DNA of 64,000 nt, taken from Sporocytophaga myxococcoides (GTDB lineage Bacteria > Bacteroidota > Bacteroidia > Cytophagales > Cytophagaceae). The position numbers were made by a program, and so were the translations under genes. Numbering within the stretch: position 1 is the stretch's first letter; each line of letters opens with the position of its first letter. Where the stretch lies: NCBI RefSeq assembly GCF_000775915.1, contig NZ_BBLT01000006.1:310001-374000 (forward strand), given 5' to 3'. Below the pieces are notes generated by a model that was not told the DNA's origin, ran no database searches, and saw nothing but the letters and a program-made list of their open reading frames with translations. Shown here in pieces: positions 10,220 to 25,000 of the stretch.

Positions 10220-13039
10220 TTAGAATTTTAATACAATAGGACGGCTTTCCTCTTCATGATCAGCTCCTGTGAATTTCAGATGTCCTTTAAGTATTGTAAA
10301 TGATCCATCATAGCTCATCTCCATATCACCGTCTACATTGACATTGGAGGATCTGACACAATCAACACAGGTAGCGATACAAGGCCATTTGACACTTACT
10401 CTGCTTATTCCGTTAACATGTGTCTTTATGATTCCGGTAAAACCTTCAGAGTTCACCTGTGTATTGAATGACCCTCCCATTTTAAGACTGAAGTATCCAT
10501 GTATTCCAAAGCCCAGCCTGGTATCTGAATTGTCCGCCGTAACACAATTCGTGGGATCAAACCTTTCAGGATAAATGATCTGCATTTCTTTTGAATAGTC
10601 AATAGCTCCCGTAACGGTTCCTGTGATTCCCTCGTCATCTCCTGCGGCTCCTCTGAGATCAATTGAACCATTCATTGTTACCTGCTTCATAATGTGTCCT
10701 GAGATTCCCATAGCCTTTGCGCTCCATCCACTTTGATTCACTTTGAAGTTCATTTTTCCTGTGGAAAGAGATAGTAAGTTACCGTTTCTTGCCGGAATTT
10801 TGAGAGAGGCATTAGTACTACCCGATACATCATTGGTGCCAAGTAAATAGGACGCTTTCAGAGCACCTTTAAAATAATGAGGTGATCTTGCAGGCACTCT
10901 TACTTCACCCTCTAGTTCAAGAGAGCTTTTGTTTCCAATCACAAGTGTTACATCTCCTTTAAGTCCTATAATATCAGCAGCATCTTTGATTCCCAGAACA
11001 AATCCTATCAGGTACGTTCCCTCACTTGCAGAATTGTTCCTGTGATCATAATTATAGCCGAAGCGACCACCCAGTTCGTCGATACGAATAACTGGGCCTA
11101 CAGGAAATCCCTTGGCTGACTGCATTGTAAGTTCAAAAAAACCATAATTAAAATCCTCCATGGAGCCAAGCACTACTTCTCCTCCGATTTTTATTCCACC
11201 TTCAAGCGATCCAGTATATTTTCCTCTGAACGCATCATTGCCATAACTAAGACTTGCTTTGATTGTAAGCGGATAATTAGTGGATTCAAAAACAAGTTTA
11301 CCAATAGAAACAGAACCTTCACCTGATATAATAAAATCTGTAACATCACATTTGGTAGACTTACCGATCTCAAGATTGGCACTGATTGTCAAACCTTTGT
11401 CTTTGACATATATCGCTTTACTTACATTGAAATTAATCTTCTTATATTTAACTTTTCCTTTAAAGCTGAATATAGTCAGTTCTCCATTGATGATTTTAAA
11501 TTCACTAATTTCGAATGGATTCTCAAAATCCTGATGTTTTGCTTTTATTTTACTTCCGCTGATTTCATGTAAATTAAACTCATAGTCAACCGTAGTACTT
11601 AGACTTCCTTCTATTTTGCAACCGAATGCAATGAGATTAGAGAACTTGGCTGTTCCTTCCGCAGCATTTCCATTCATACTGACATCTACGGTTACTTCAC
11701 CTTTGGTATTCTTGATTTCTTTGATTGCTATCTCTGCTTCTCCATCTTTAAATACAATATCGTTTTCATCAATTTTCCATGTGAATTTCCATCTTAGCTT
11801 TTTAATTGATGCATTAAATCCCTTGGTGGAAAAGCTCGCACTGTTTTTAGCTATAAGCTCTGCGTTCAAGTCCCCTTTGGAAGTAAGGCTTCCTTTAGCT
11901 TCCGCAATAACTGAAGTGTTCTTTTTTAATTGGATTATTACATTTTTTACACCTCCGAAATCATACTCTCCTTCAAAACTTGTAGAAGAAGTATATCTGT
12001 AAACGAATTCTCCTGATGTGCCTTTGGCTAACTCTGCAATACCACCTAATGAAACCGCCTCTACCTGATTAATTGTAAATTTTGTCTCACCTGAGATCGC
12101 TCCGTCTGATGTTACTGTCAGTTTCATACCTGTCAGATTTGCCATTATAGGTCCGAATTGCCTTGTAGGAGCTTTTCCACTCCATTCAAGTGACACTTCT
12201 TTAAAACTCATTTCGGCTCCGCTACCTTTCTGTTTCCATGAAGCTCTCACGCCATCCAGATCTATAGATACCGGTGTATGGAAGAAACCTTTCATATCAA
12301 GATGCAACCTGACTTTATTGGTAGAATAAGAACAATACCCATCGCCGGCTGAACCTGTTGATTGAATGGATTCAGTTAAATGTATCCGGAGCAATCCAAA
12401 CTTCACTTCTCCTGACAAATCAGGGCAGCACTCTTCCGGATCACCTATACAGATATTTTCTTCCGAATAACATGTTTCTGTTTTATTATCTGCCGCTTGT
12501 TTATCTTGCGCTCTTACCTTTATTGTTGCTGGCTCAGTGGATGCTTTTACTCTTCCGTTACTTTCTCCGATGGTAGCATCTGATCCGCTTGCTTCTGAAA
12601 TTGACCAGACAATAGTCCTTCCACTTGGTTCTGTTGTAACTGTTGCCAGTGATGTTGATCTCCCGTCAGCGGGCAAAGTAGAAGGATTAAATTTAATTCC
12701 TTTAACCAGAACAGGAGTGATGGTCACAGACTCCTGACAAGTAAAACCGTCAGCGTCTGTTACACGAACTACATAGACAGTTTTCACATCTGGCACTGTT
12801 ATTTCTGGATTAGCTTCACTAGAACTGAATCCTCCCGGAACGGAATGCCATTGATAGGTGTATTTATCCGGTGAATCAGGGCCAGCTGTAGGACTTCCTC
12901 CAAGTCTGACTTTTGTTCCCGGACATTCTGTTCTGTTTTCTCCAGGATTTATATCTATAGCAAAGGTATTTTGCATACATATAAGGAGAAAGAAAAGTAC
13001 AGTCGATAATTTAAAATATGCTCGCATTGGAATCTTCAA
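10220..13039 (-). CDS. Exported beta-rich protein with Ig-like N-terminus
   Basis: 939 residues with a signal peptide (hydrophobic LSTVLFFLLICM, cleavage near TFA, residue ~27). Residues ~30-110 form a PKD/Ig-like module (GENRTECPGTKVRLGG ... YTYQWHSVPGG) and residues ~112-200 a second Ig-like module. From ~205 to the end there is a long run of alternating amphipathic strands rich in Gly/Ser/Lys (repeated G-x-L-x-x-K-x-x-x and GE-x-x-F patterns), suggesting an elongated beta-solenoid or beta-layer protein. A Cys-rich stretch (WPCIATCVDC) lies near residue 890. No T9SS tail is visible. It starts 19 bp after the stop of the giant gene. No family is recognised for the C-terminal 700 residues. 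Confidence 0.85.
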   Translation of the reverse strand: MKIPMRAYFKLSTVLFFLLICMQNTFAIDINPGENRTECPGTKVRLGGSPTAGPDSPDKYTYQWHSVPGGFSSSEANPEITVPDVKTVYVVRVTDADGFTCQESVTITPVLVKGIKFNPSTLPADGRSTSLATVTTEPSGRTIVWSISEASGSDATIGESNGRVKASTEPATIKVRAQDKQAADNKTETCYSEENICIGDPEECCPDLSGEVKFGLLRIHLTESIQSTGSAGDGYCSYSTNKVRLHLDMKGFFHTPVSIDLDGVRASWKQKGSGAEMSFKEVSLEWSGKAPTRQFGPIMANLTGMKLTVTSDGAISGETKFTINQVEAVSLGGIAELAKGTSGEFVYRYTSSTSFEGEYDFGGVKNVIIQLKKNTSVIAEAKGSLTSKGDLNAELIAKNSASFSTKGFNASIKKLRWKFTWKIDENDIVFKDGEAEIAIKEIKNTKGEVTVDVSMNGNAAEGTAKFSNLIAFGCKIEGSLSTTVDYEFNLHEISGSKIKAKHQDFENPFEISEFKIINGELTIFSFKGKVKYKKINFNVSKAIYVKDKGLTISANLEIGKSTKCDVTDFIISGEGSVSIGKLVFESTNYPLTIKASLSYGNDAFRGKYTGSLEGGIKIGGEVVLGSMEDFNYGFFELTMQSAKGFPVGPVIRIDELGGRFGYNYDHRNNSASEGTYLIGFVLGIKDAADIIGLKGDVTLVIGNKSSLELEGEVRVPARSPHYFKGALKASYLLGTNDVSGSTNASLKIPARNGNLLSLSTGKMNFKVNQSGWSAKAMGISGHIMKQVTMNGSIDLRGAAGDDEGITGTVTGAIDYSKEMQIIYPERFDPTNCVTADNSDTRLGFGIHGYFSLKMGGSFNTQVNSEGFTGIIKTHVNGISRVSVKWPCIATCVDCVRSSNVNVDGDMEMSYDGSFTILKGHLKFTGADHEEESRPIVLKF

Positions 13040-13058
13040 TTTTTATATGATGCTAAAA

Positions 13059-16000
13059 TTATTTCTTTAGAATTTTTAATTGTATATGAGCCCATGCAGA
13101 GACAAAGAATGTTTTATCACTGATCGCTCCTGGCCTGAGCACTCCTTCCGGGCCCTCTGGTTCGGTAAAATCCATATTCAGAGACGTAAAATAATACTGC
13201 AGGTCCTGAACTGACAGACCCAAAGGTACTTTGGCACCTGTACAGACGATAGTTCTTCTTGGTGTAGGAATATCAATATTTCCTCCATTGGCAAAATGAA
13301 CATGTATCGGAACGATCTGTCCGGCTCTTGCAGATCGAGGATGATCCAGATCAGTTAGCAGAAGTTCTTGTGTAGATTTCTCAACTCTGAACCCATTGAA
13401 CTTAACAGCTTCTTCTCCTGAGACAGTGTCTTTGGAAACAACATCATAGTATCCATGCTCAGCTCCATTCAGATCAAATGTCGCATATACTTTGGTCGGA
13501 TTTACATAGAACACTTTGCTTGCCTTTATCGGACGATTGTTGCCGTAAATATAAAATTCACAACCAGGATTGAATTTAGCTCCCTGAATACAAGTCGTTA
13601 CAGGACCGGAATCTCCACCGACATCAGTTTTCACTGAGCGTATCTCAAAATGAAGGATCGATGCTTTTAACATGATAGACTGTGTATGAGTAAACTCATT
13701 TTCACCATATACCATTACATAGTAAGTTCCAGGTTTCATTTCACTGATGATAGCTTCCTGATTCCCTGAGAATGGACGGCTGAATGCAGCATCATAGATA
13801 TTTCTTGTAGGAGCATCTCCATATCGGATATACAACTCATTATGATTATTCTGATCTGCGCCTGTCAATTCTACCAGAAGGGTTTCGTTCTGAAGTGAAT
13901 CAGGAATTACGACTTTGTACATCAGACTGCCTTTATGAGCAAGCATAGTATTTTCAGCAATATTCAAAACAAGCTCTCTGACATCCATAAGAACTGGATT
14001 CAGACTTGATGTTTCGTTATTGTTTTCATCTGTTTCCGGAATCTGATTTCTTGCATCCGTTCTTGCTATTATATAGTAAGAACCAACGGATGCATTAGTA
14101 ATACGGAATGTGCCAGTATATGTATATGAACCATTCTGAGGTAATGTCATGTAAGTTCTGCTGCTTCCCAGATAAACATCATTGATATCCCATGTTTTGT
14201 TTCGGGACAGGTAAAACTGATCTTCCTGAGATCCATTAACCGGATTGATTCCTTTATTCATTATTGTCCAGGAAATTTTAATATCATCACCAGCAGTGTA
14301 TTGATCTTTATCCGCTTTTACTTCAGATATTACAAGATCAACAGGCAATGGCATTTCTATATGAATAGGAGAGGCTGCAAGGTTATTACTTTCCTGATCT
14401 GCTTCATACTGCGTATTTTCCTGATCCGTTTTAACCAATATGATATAGTTTCCGGATTCTACCAATGGTAAATTAACTTCTTTGCTCACACTGTAACTGG
14501 TTCCGGCCACAAGAGAATCAGACCGGTCAACAGATCCCAGCAGTTTGTCGTTCTTATCAATAGTAAAGTCAGTTGACAGGTAAAATTTATCGACCCATTT
14601 TTTAGGACGGGTTGTACCTGTTCCCTGGTTGGTTACAGTATATTGAATAGTTATAGGTTGGCCTGATATTCCTTCTTCAGGAGCCTGGAGATCCGTTATT
14701 GCCAGGTCAGGTATTGTGTTCGCTATGATTTGTACTGGTCTGAACGAATAATTATTATTCCTGATTCTATCGCCAGAGTTTGTTAAGGTTTTTCCTTTAT
14801 GAGTATAGTCTGCTACCACAATCCAGTAATATTCACCGGAGATCGCTTCTGGTATTTCAACTTTACGTGCACCAAAATAAGTTGCCGCTGTATCAAGTGC
14901 ATGTTTGCTGAAGTATGATGATAAATAAATATCAGTTCCTGGTTGCCAGATGGTATCTTTAGAAAGATACACTGCATCATCCCATTCGGCATATGCTCCC
15001 TGTCTACCGATATTTTTCACATTCCATTCTACCGGATAGCTGACGCCGGTTAATACACTATCCGGAGCTTTCAGATTCAGCAGTTTAAGATCCGGACCGG
15101 GGCCATAAGTGACAGCAACAGGACCGTACATCGTGATGTTATTGCTTTCATCCGTATGCTCATATATTTTATTTGTTGCATCTGTATACACATAGAAGTA
15201 ATAATCACCTTCTTCAGTCTCAAATGGTATTGGCACATCTATAGTATATTCATAGGAGGAATCCTTCTGTAGTATAAAGTCCGCCCTTGCACCTGTTAGT
15301 AACAATGTATCTTTTTTCTCCAGATCAGGAGAAGGGGATATATAGATCTTATCTATCCATGAAGCAGATTTGGTTGCTGCTTTTCCTTCGTTCGTCACTT
15401 TGATCTGAAGTGGGAATACGGAACCGGTTTCTGCTTCATCTTTTGCGGCAGTAATTTTACTTACTTTAAGATCTGCCCATGGACTAAGGTTTACTGCCAC
15501 AGGCTTATTAAAGATGTTATTGACATTTCCTCCGGTCACTTCATAGATTGTCCTTTCAGCATTGGAATGAATCTGTAAATACACAGTCCCATTGGCTCCT
15601 TCCGGAATCCTGATTGAACCTGTTAAAGTTATTGTATCATTCGGGTTTAATATTCTATTGGTCACCACTTTTACCACCGATCTGGATTTCACCTCAGTTA
15701 CATCAGATGCAACAGATTCCTTTATAAATAAGCTATCTGTCCATGAGATTGAATTAACCGCTCCGGCCCCTTTGTTTCTGACAAGGTATTGGAAGTAAAG
15801 CATTTCACCTGAATTTACTGTAGTATTTAAAACAGTAGCTTTTTCCACTATTAGATCAGGAGATTTGATTGTAAGTATAGAAAGACTTCTTCCAGCATTA
15901 TTACCTTTATTCTCATGTTCAAAAACTTCATTCTCACGGTCTGTTACGACAAAGATGTAATTGGCTCCTGTGATATTGTCAGGGATTGTAACCATCGCTT

Positions 16001-19000
16001 CAGCAGTATAGCTTTCTCCCAGATTAAGTGTTGAATAATTAGTTCTTGAACCAATCAAAACAGCTTTTTTCTCATCAAAGAATACATTATTGGTTATGTA
16101 AATTTCATCTTTCCATCTACCGGTATTGGTAGCAGAACCTCCCTGATTTTTAACAGTCCACGTTACCTTGATCTTATCCCTGTTACTTGCTGTTGCAGGT
16201 ATTGACGTGACTGTCGGTACAAGATCGGAAGGAGGCAGGAGCGTTACTGTAATAGAATTGCTTCTTCCGAAATTGTTATTGTTATAAGCATGCTCAAATA
16301 TCTGATCATCCTGATCTGTCATTACATGAATAAAGTACTTTCCAAAAATTCCGTGAGGCAATGTTACAGCTACTGTGTTGGTATAATACTTTCCACCTTC
16401 CAATTGTCCATTGTGAGGAACGGTAGCCAACACAAGCGCTGATCCTGAACGGAATACTGAATCAGCGGAGAAATAGATCTGATCTTTCCAGATACTGGAA
16501 TTTGTCTTACCCTCACCTTTATTGATAACAGTATACTTCAAATCTACTGTCTGACCTGAAAATACATTAGATAAAGTTGATACTTCCTGTACCTGAAGAT
16601 CTGGTGGAGGAGTAAGGTTTACCAGTAAATATCTTTTGTTTCTATCTATATTATTAGCGTGATTCAGCTCTTTTATTTCATTATTCTGATTTGAAACAAT
16701 AAATACATAGTGCGTACCGCTTACTCCTTCCGGCAGTCGGATTGTTGCAGATGAGATATATGACTGTCCAGAATCAAGAGATGTTTTATTCGCTACTCCT
16801 GTTAAATATGAATCAATTCCATATTCAAAGGTGCTGTCACTTGATAAATAAATTTTATCGAACCAATACTCTTTGGCTACAGTTTTTCCTGCACCTGAAT
16901 TCTTAACCTCCCAAGACAACATGATCTCTTGTCCTGAGAATGCGGATGCCGGCACAAGTACGTTTTTCACTTCCAGATCCGGAAGTTTTCTCAACTCCAG
17001 TTGTTGTATAGGTCCGGCTGTTTCTGCACATGAGTTTTTAGATGTAATCTGCCAGTTGTACTTTTTGCCATATACCAATCCGTTTTCAATACGATACAAT
17101 ATCTGATTTGTGTTCTGAACAAAAGGCATCTCAGGAATGGTTTCGCTTGCATCCCAGATACGGATATCATAGTGACTTGCATTAAGCGCAGGGCTCCATG
17201 ATAAGGATAGAGGAAGGCTTAAGTCCGCCTTATTATTTAATGGGATAAGATTCTTCACTTCTGCAGGCGCCACAGGATCAATTACAGTAATCTTAATTGA
17301 ATCTGAATACAGACAACCATATTCATGTCGCCCCCTTACTGAATATGTCGTAGTTACAAGAGGACTCACTTCTATAGAAGCTGAAGTTGCACCAGTTGAC
17401 CACAGATAGTCAGCGCCATTGATAAGACTTAGCTGCGCGGCATCTCCTTTACATATTGTCTGATATCCTTTTCCATCAATTACAATATGAGCCTTTTCCG
17501 GATATTTAGTGGAAACTGAAGCGGTTCTGGTACACATATATTGATTGAATTTCTCAAGCCTGTAAGTACCAGTGTCAGAAATAGTAATCGATTTTGATGT
17601 TGCTCCGGTTGACCATCTGATACTATCTGAAAAATTGCTTTCCAGAGTTATGGTCTGGCCGGGGCAGAATGTTAAATCATTACCTTGTAAAATAACAGGT
17701 TGCTCAGGAAGAGGTAATACGGTGACCTTTACATTTAAATAATCATTACCAATCTGATTAGCACATCCATTGGTAGCTTTTACTCCGTAAACTCTTGTCT
17801 CTTCTGGTTTTACCTTAACCCTGGTACCCACGTGTCCATCTGTCCATAAAAACTCTTTTGCTTTTCCTGAAACAGACAAGGTTATTTCAGTTCCCTGACA
17901 AATAGTAGTATCAGAACTGATTCCAGTAACTATTGGAGCTTCATAGATAATCACCTTAACTTTCTGCTCATATTTACAACCTTCCTTATTTTCAATAAGA
18001 ACAGAATATTCAGTTGTCGTATCCGGATTAACAGTGATGGAACTTGCTGTTGCTCCTGTACTCCATTGATAATGATATCCGTTCTCTACAGTAAGGGTAG
18101 TAGATTCACCTTTACAGATTTCCTTTTTGCCAACTATATATGGAACTTTAGGATCTTCTATTTTAACTGTAGATGTTTTAACACAACCATGTTTACTTAC
18201 ATGGCTTAATGAATAAATACCCTGGCTTAAGACAGTAATGTATGGTGTCGTATCCCCTGTTGACCATTTTATATGTTCTGAATAGTCTGAAGATGTTAGG
18301 GTAATGGCGTCTGTCTCACAGAATGACAATGTACTGGAACCTGTAGCAACAATAATAGGAGCTTTTTCCGGGCCCGGTAAAACATCAACCACGATGGAGG
18401 AGGAAACAGTTTTATCTGAACATACACTACCAAGAGCAGTCACAGTATAAACCGTTTTTACAGTAGGGTTAACTTTAATCGTCGAACCAGACATTCCGTT
18501 TGACCAAGAAAAACGAGTAGCACTACCCTCAACTGTCAATACAGCATCACTACCAGGACATACTGCTGAATCTCCCTTTATGGAAGTTATTTTAGGAATC
18601 AGGTTTCCAGCCCTTACACTAACTGTAACATTACCTTCCATTTCACAACCATCATCTGATTTGTATTTTACATTATAAGTAGTTGTCTTACTTGGAGACA
18701 CAACAATTGCACTTGTAATTTCTCCTGTTGACCACAAGAATGAATGTCCACCGTTAATAACAGCCAGCGAAACTTCCTGACCAGGGCATATAGTGGTTGC
18801 AGATGTGGACAATCTTGGTATAGGCGGACTCTTGATTTCTATTTGAGCTGATGATGAACAGCTTGAAAGAGGTGCGATATGTTTTACTGAATAATAACCT
18901 GGGCTACCTATTTTTATTGATTTAGATGTTTTTCCTGTTGACCAGATAATATTATCCTTAATACTTGAGGTAAGAGTCACAGAATCCCTGACACAAGCTC

Positions 19001-22000
19001 CGCCAAGACTTCCTACAGCGGTAATGACAGGTATTTCAGGACTAGGAATCACATCCACTATTACCGTGTCTGTATTAAAGCAACCATAAGTATTGTAAGC
19101 TTTTAATACAAAGATGGTTTTATATCTCAAATGGACAGGCTGCACTTTCTGAGTGGCATAAACAGTTTCTGAACCTCTGATATGCCATGTATATGTATTC
19201 CCGCCACTGGCAATGAGAGAATATTGAGCACTCTCACAAATAGTTGTGTCCTTGCCTGCATAGGCTGTTGTAGCAGGGAAGTGGTGAATGACATGATTCA
19301 TAATAGAATCATTATCCCTGTTTGAATCATTATCTAGTGTTGTAAATATATCAAAAGAATATAACGTGTGATCGTTCATCAGCACCGGAGTCTTAAAGGT
19401 ATAGTTATAAGATTGTCCACCTTTAAGTTTTATTCCTGTGAGTTCTTCACTGATCTTCAGAGTATCATTAAGCACATAGTGAATAGTTATATTTTTCAGT
19501 GTGTCTACTCCGAAGTTTTGAAGTTTTACAGCAAGGTATTGATTGCCATCCAACGTACATCCGCTCTTAGGGCCAATTACAGAGGTAATCCCTATGTCAT
19601 TAGTAATTAATCCTGAGCCGAATTCATCAGCCCCAATATCAGGAGTTTGGGCATGACGGGTATGACCTTCTATATCTGTTTTGACAATACTTACAGGGAT
19701 ACCTGCTCCATCCAGATTTGACTGGCTTACACGTGGGCTTGTATAACTCTCGAATACAGGATCAATTGATAAAGAATGAGTATCCATTCCAGTAGCAGCC
19801 TGAAACGATTCAAGACTTTTATAAGATGAGTTCTGCCACATAACAAGCGTTTCTCCGGCAGAGAACAGATCATTATAATCGGAAGTGATTGTTTGAGAAC
19901 CAGAAACGTTTATAGAACGACCTCTTCCAAAGTGAGCGAATATGTTATTTTTTACCTGAATATTTCTACCTGACTGAATATTGAAGGCTTCATATTGATA
20001 CGTACCAGTTCCTGATATCCTAACACTATTGTGATAAACCCCTGCATTATCGCAAGAACTGAGATGGATCCCGATATTCTCTTCAGATTGTGTAAAACTA
20101 ATGAAGTTGTTGTAAATCAAAATAGGTTCAGTAGTACTTCCTGTAGCTGTGTTCAGATAAATACCTTTACTTCTTGTTCCCGGAATGATAGTCTGATTGC
20201 CTGAAATACGCAGACCATTTCTTGAGTTAACAGCATAAATTGCATAATAATAGTTCTCATGAGAAAGTGGAGTAATAATATTATTTTCTACAACTGTATT
20301 TCTAGGATAGTTAAGATAAATACATGACTTAGTCTGTGTATGGAAAATATTTCCTGAAATGATGTTTGTTTGCGGATTTGAACTGGTTCCATCCATATAC
20401 AGGCCATAAGAACCATCCTGGAATACATTACCTTCAAAAATATTTCCTGTTGAAGGGCTTGTAGCTGAGATCAGATATTGGCTTCCGGAATAAGTATATC
20501 TTTTTCCACTAAGCACACAATGCTGAATAGTGATATAATTTGTTCCTTCTTTCATTACCAGCACATTGGCATAATAAGTATCCAGTGCTTTTAATGTAAT
20601 GCTCTTAAATGTTATGTAATTGACTCTTTTTAAAGAAACGATATAGTTTTTGTCAGATGTTGATTTAGAATTGATTGTCGTTTTGGTACTGTCTCCGGAT
20701 GCGGACGTAAAGGTTACATTGTTAACGGATGATATTCCCGGAACTTTTGTTATTTCAATCTGTTCATTATAAATCCCGTCTGCCGCTCTGAACTCTACCG
20801 GACCTGAAACGCCGTTATACATAAGGGCTTCTGTCGCTTTGGTAAAGTTAGGGAAATCTGCATCCGTTCCACCGATGGTATAAACACCTGAAAGAGCAGG
20901 AGAGATGTTCTTTATGTTTATTGTATCATTTGATGTTTCTGTATCTGCTGTACCATTAGGATTTGAAACCCATGCTTTCAGCTCATATGACTTTTGTCTT
21001 TCAAATTCATATATACCAAGGTTAACCGATGTACTTCTCTGAGCTCCTAACGATCCGCTCCATGTGATACGGCTTTGCACTGATCCGTTTATAGTCCAGT
21101 CAATGATTGCACTACTCAGAATTTCTGAACCATTATTGAACAATGTTACTGTAACTTCCTGTGATCCGCTGGCAATAGGAGGTACCGGCTGTACCATTGC
21201 GACAAGGGAAGCATCTGTTCCTGAAGGGTTAAACTCATACGCACCTATATCCGTAAGTGATTTCCTTGTTACTCTATTAATATCAATATTGAGACCACCA
21301 ACTTGTGGAGCTATGTCATTTAATTGAGCATTAGAGATAATACCTTCAGATGCATTTTTAAAGTTCGGATTAACTGCCAACGACTGATTATCTTTCCCTG
21401 TTAGTTGCTTCCATTCTTGCAGATCTTTGATATCTTCATTATAGAAGCCAGTATATTTTCCTTTTGAATAAAGGTTATTGTAGTTGGAAGAGAAAGATCC
21501 TTGTTCAAAGTAAACCACATATCCTTCATCCAAGACAGCAAGATTGTTGTTAAACAGCCTGTTGTTATTTCCAAGCAGTTTTACAGCTGCAACATCCTTG
21601 TCAAGAGAGGTACTCTTGATTCTTATTGTATTATGATATATTTCAACATTATCGGAATAGTAAACATAAATACCTCTTGCAACAGATGTTCCTGTAATAT
21701 AGATGTCATTATTCGCTATCTCCTGAGTTTGTGAACTGTTCAATGATGTGAGATCTATACCCGAACCGCCATTGCTAAGGGTTATTCTATTTCCAATAAC
21801 ACGGCATTTCGTAATCATACTTGATAGTTTTATACCTGCCACGTTCGGGAAACTGCTGTTGCTTTCAATTTTGTTGTATTGCACTGTAGGTGCATCCAGA
21901 CTAATAAGGTATATAGCTTGGGCATAGGAGTCTTTAAACTCATTTGATTGAATCAAAAGTCCTTGCTGATATTTACTGTAAGTGCTTAGACCAGATACAT

Positions 22001-25000
22001 ATACACCATATCCGGCTTTATTAAAGAGCGATCCTTGAATGATAAGGTTATTGTTGCACAGGTCACCTGCTTTAGAATAAATAATGGCCTGATTAACTGT
22101 TGAATTGGTGGATGTTACTCCATTAAACACCACATTGGATACTGTAATGTTATCTGATCCGTCTTCTATGCTCAGCGCTCTGCTATACAATGCACTGCTA
22201 TTGCGGAAAGAAATATTTCTGAAGGTAATTCCATCTGCTGAAACTAATTGAATCAGATAGTTTTTCTCTGAACTACCTGTATTGGATATTTCGACATCTG
22301 TCTTGGCCCCGCTCTCTGATTGGAATACGACAGAGTTTCTTTTCGAAGCACCAAATATTGAAGGTATAACAACCTGTTCATTATAAGTACCTTTTCGAAT
22401 GTTGAACTGGACAGAATCCGCTACACCACCTTTAATCAGAGCATCTACAGCATCACTGATCTTAATAAAGTCCGGATTAGTTCCTCCGATGGTATATAGC
22501 CCTTTTAATGCAGGATAAATCGGACCGCTTATGACAGTGTCATTGATACGATTATTATCCTCCATACCATTTGGAGCCTCTGTCCAGACTTTTATAGTGT
22601 AAGCTGTTTTAAATACAAAGTTGAAATTCCCTAAAGTTACCAGAGTGGTATCTCCCAATGCAAGGTTGCCAGTCCATGCAAAATCAGGTTGTTGAATTCC
22701 ATTGATCGTCCAGTGAATGGTCGCTGATTCCAATGGAATGTCTCCGAAGTTTCTTAATTGTATTGCAATTGGCCTTGTCCCCGGAAGAAACGGCTGAACA
22801 GGACTTGCTATCTTATAGATACCTGCATCATTCGCATCAGGAACATTTTCATCTGCACCGATAGAAGGTTTAGTCAAACTTCTGATTTCACCATCAATAT
22901 CTTCCTTAACTGCCGGAATTACTTTTCCGAGTGTATTCAATGCTACTTCCGAAGAACGCAAAATAGTATCAGACTGAAACTGAGGGTCAAGAGCGAAAGA
23001 ATTAAAGTCAACACCTCTGGCTACCTGCCAGTCAATAAGCTTAGCATGAGAAGCAAAAACACTGGAACCTTTTGTATAATAGTTGTTATAATCCGAAGTC
23101 AGAGCTGAGGAGATATCATCAAATGAAGATGCAAAGCCCGGCCCTGAATTAGCAAAGATGTTATTTACAACGGACAGATATTTACAGGTATAACTTTTAT
23201 AAGCACTGGCATTTAATGAAGTGCTCGTGTTGAGTACAGAATTGAAATAAACTTGTGTATACTCTGAGTTAGACAATTCAATACCATAAATATTGTTTGT
23301 GCCTCTGACCGTTATAAAGTTATTGGCAATAATTCCGTTTTTTGCTGTTACATATTCTGCCAGTATTCCTGAAGAACCGTATACAACTTCAATTTTATTT
23401 TTGTTGATCAGAAATGCGTCTGAAATGGTTCTGACAGAAATTGCATCGTAATAAATATTTGATTTTCCGGAAATGACTTTATTACCTGTAATCTGTATGT
23501 TATAGATATAGCCCACATAAATTGCACCTGACCCCTGTTCTTCAAAGTAGTTGTTTCTTATTATATTATTTCTGTCGTTTCTGCTTACCGAGCTTATGTA
23601 TACACCAAAAGCTCCATCTTTTATGTAGTTATTTTCAATAAGGTTATTATTGTTTGAAAATTCACTTGAGTTCACATAAAAGTTTATGACAGCAGCGTTA
23701 GTGGTTGTTAAATTATTAACACCATCAAAATAATTGTCTTTAATTATATTGTTATCGGCACCGTTAAGCAAGTCTATGCAGATACCATAAGTAGAGGTTG
23801 GAACGAAATCAAGATCAATTATTCTGATGTAGTCTGCACCTTTCAACTGAATGATATAATTATCTGAAGACTTTGATGCAAAAGTAAGTTTAACAACTCC
23901 TTCTGACTTTGGCTTAAAGGTTACAGTACTTGTATCTGAAGTTCCGTAAATTTCCGGAATTATAAATTGTTCTGTATAAGTATCAGGTTGCACATGGAAT
24001 TCCACATTCCCTGCAACACCAGCTGAAGTAAGTGCAGCAACTGCTGATGTAAAATTTATAAAGTCCGAATTCTCTTTACCAATAGTATAAATACCGCGCA
24101 TTCCGGCACGCAGGTTATTCACTTTTAGTGTATCGTTATATGGATTGTTATCAGAAGAATTGCTTATCCATACTTTTACAGATATAGTTGCTCCTGATAC
24201 AAGATTAAAATCTCCTACAGACACTTCAACGCTTTCAGAAGGGGCAAGCGAACCAGTCCATACTTTTGCAGTTTTTAAAGTATCGTTTACTGACCAGGAC
24301 AGGTTAGCAGTTTCAACTGTTTCACTGCCATTATTGAAAAGAATTACTTTAACAGTCTGATTTCCAGCCGGGACTGGTGCAAGGGGAGAGGTTACAGATA
24401 ATAATCCAAGATCACTTCCGGATATCATGTTTTCGTCAGCTCCAAGGTCAGGGTGTTCACCACGAAGGTCACCGTCTATATCAGTAGTAAAACCAGGAAG
24501 GGCTATTCCTCTGTTGTTGATCCGCGGATCGTTTGTCTGCCAATCTTTAGCAGCAGTAAATACAGGATCAATGTACAAAGAGTGCTGGTCTTGTCCTGTT
24601 GCATTCCAGGACTCTTTCATGATACCGTTATTATCCAGGTTAAAGAGATATTGTCCTTGTGAATAATAGTTATTATAATCGGAAGTAATCGTTTTTGAAT
24701 TGTTGATAGTTAATGCAAACCCCAGGTTCCTGCTGACAGCTATGTTGTTTTTTATAACGCAGTTTGTGGTATTGTCTATACTAATACAAGTTGAAGAAGC
24801 ATGATTATTATTGAGAATGAATGTATTGAAGTAAACCTTGAAATTTTTCGCTCCATAAATGTCTATTGCTTTTGCATTTTTTGATCCTCTTATATTGATA
24901 TAGTTATTGGCTATAACAGTCTCCACTGTATCCGGATTTGATGCTGTGCTTACATAAATACCGACAGAACCATCACTTACATTGATTTTGTTACCTGTGA

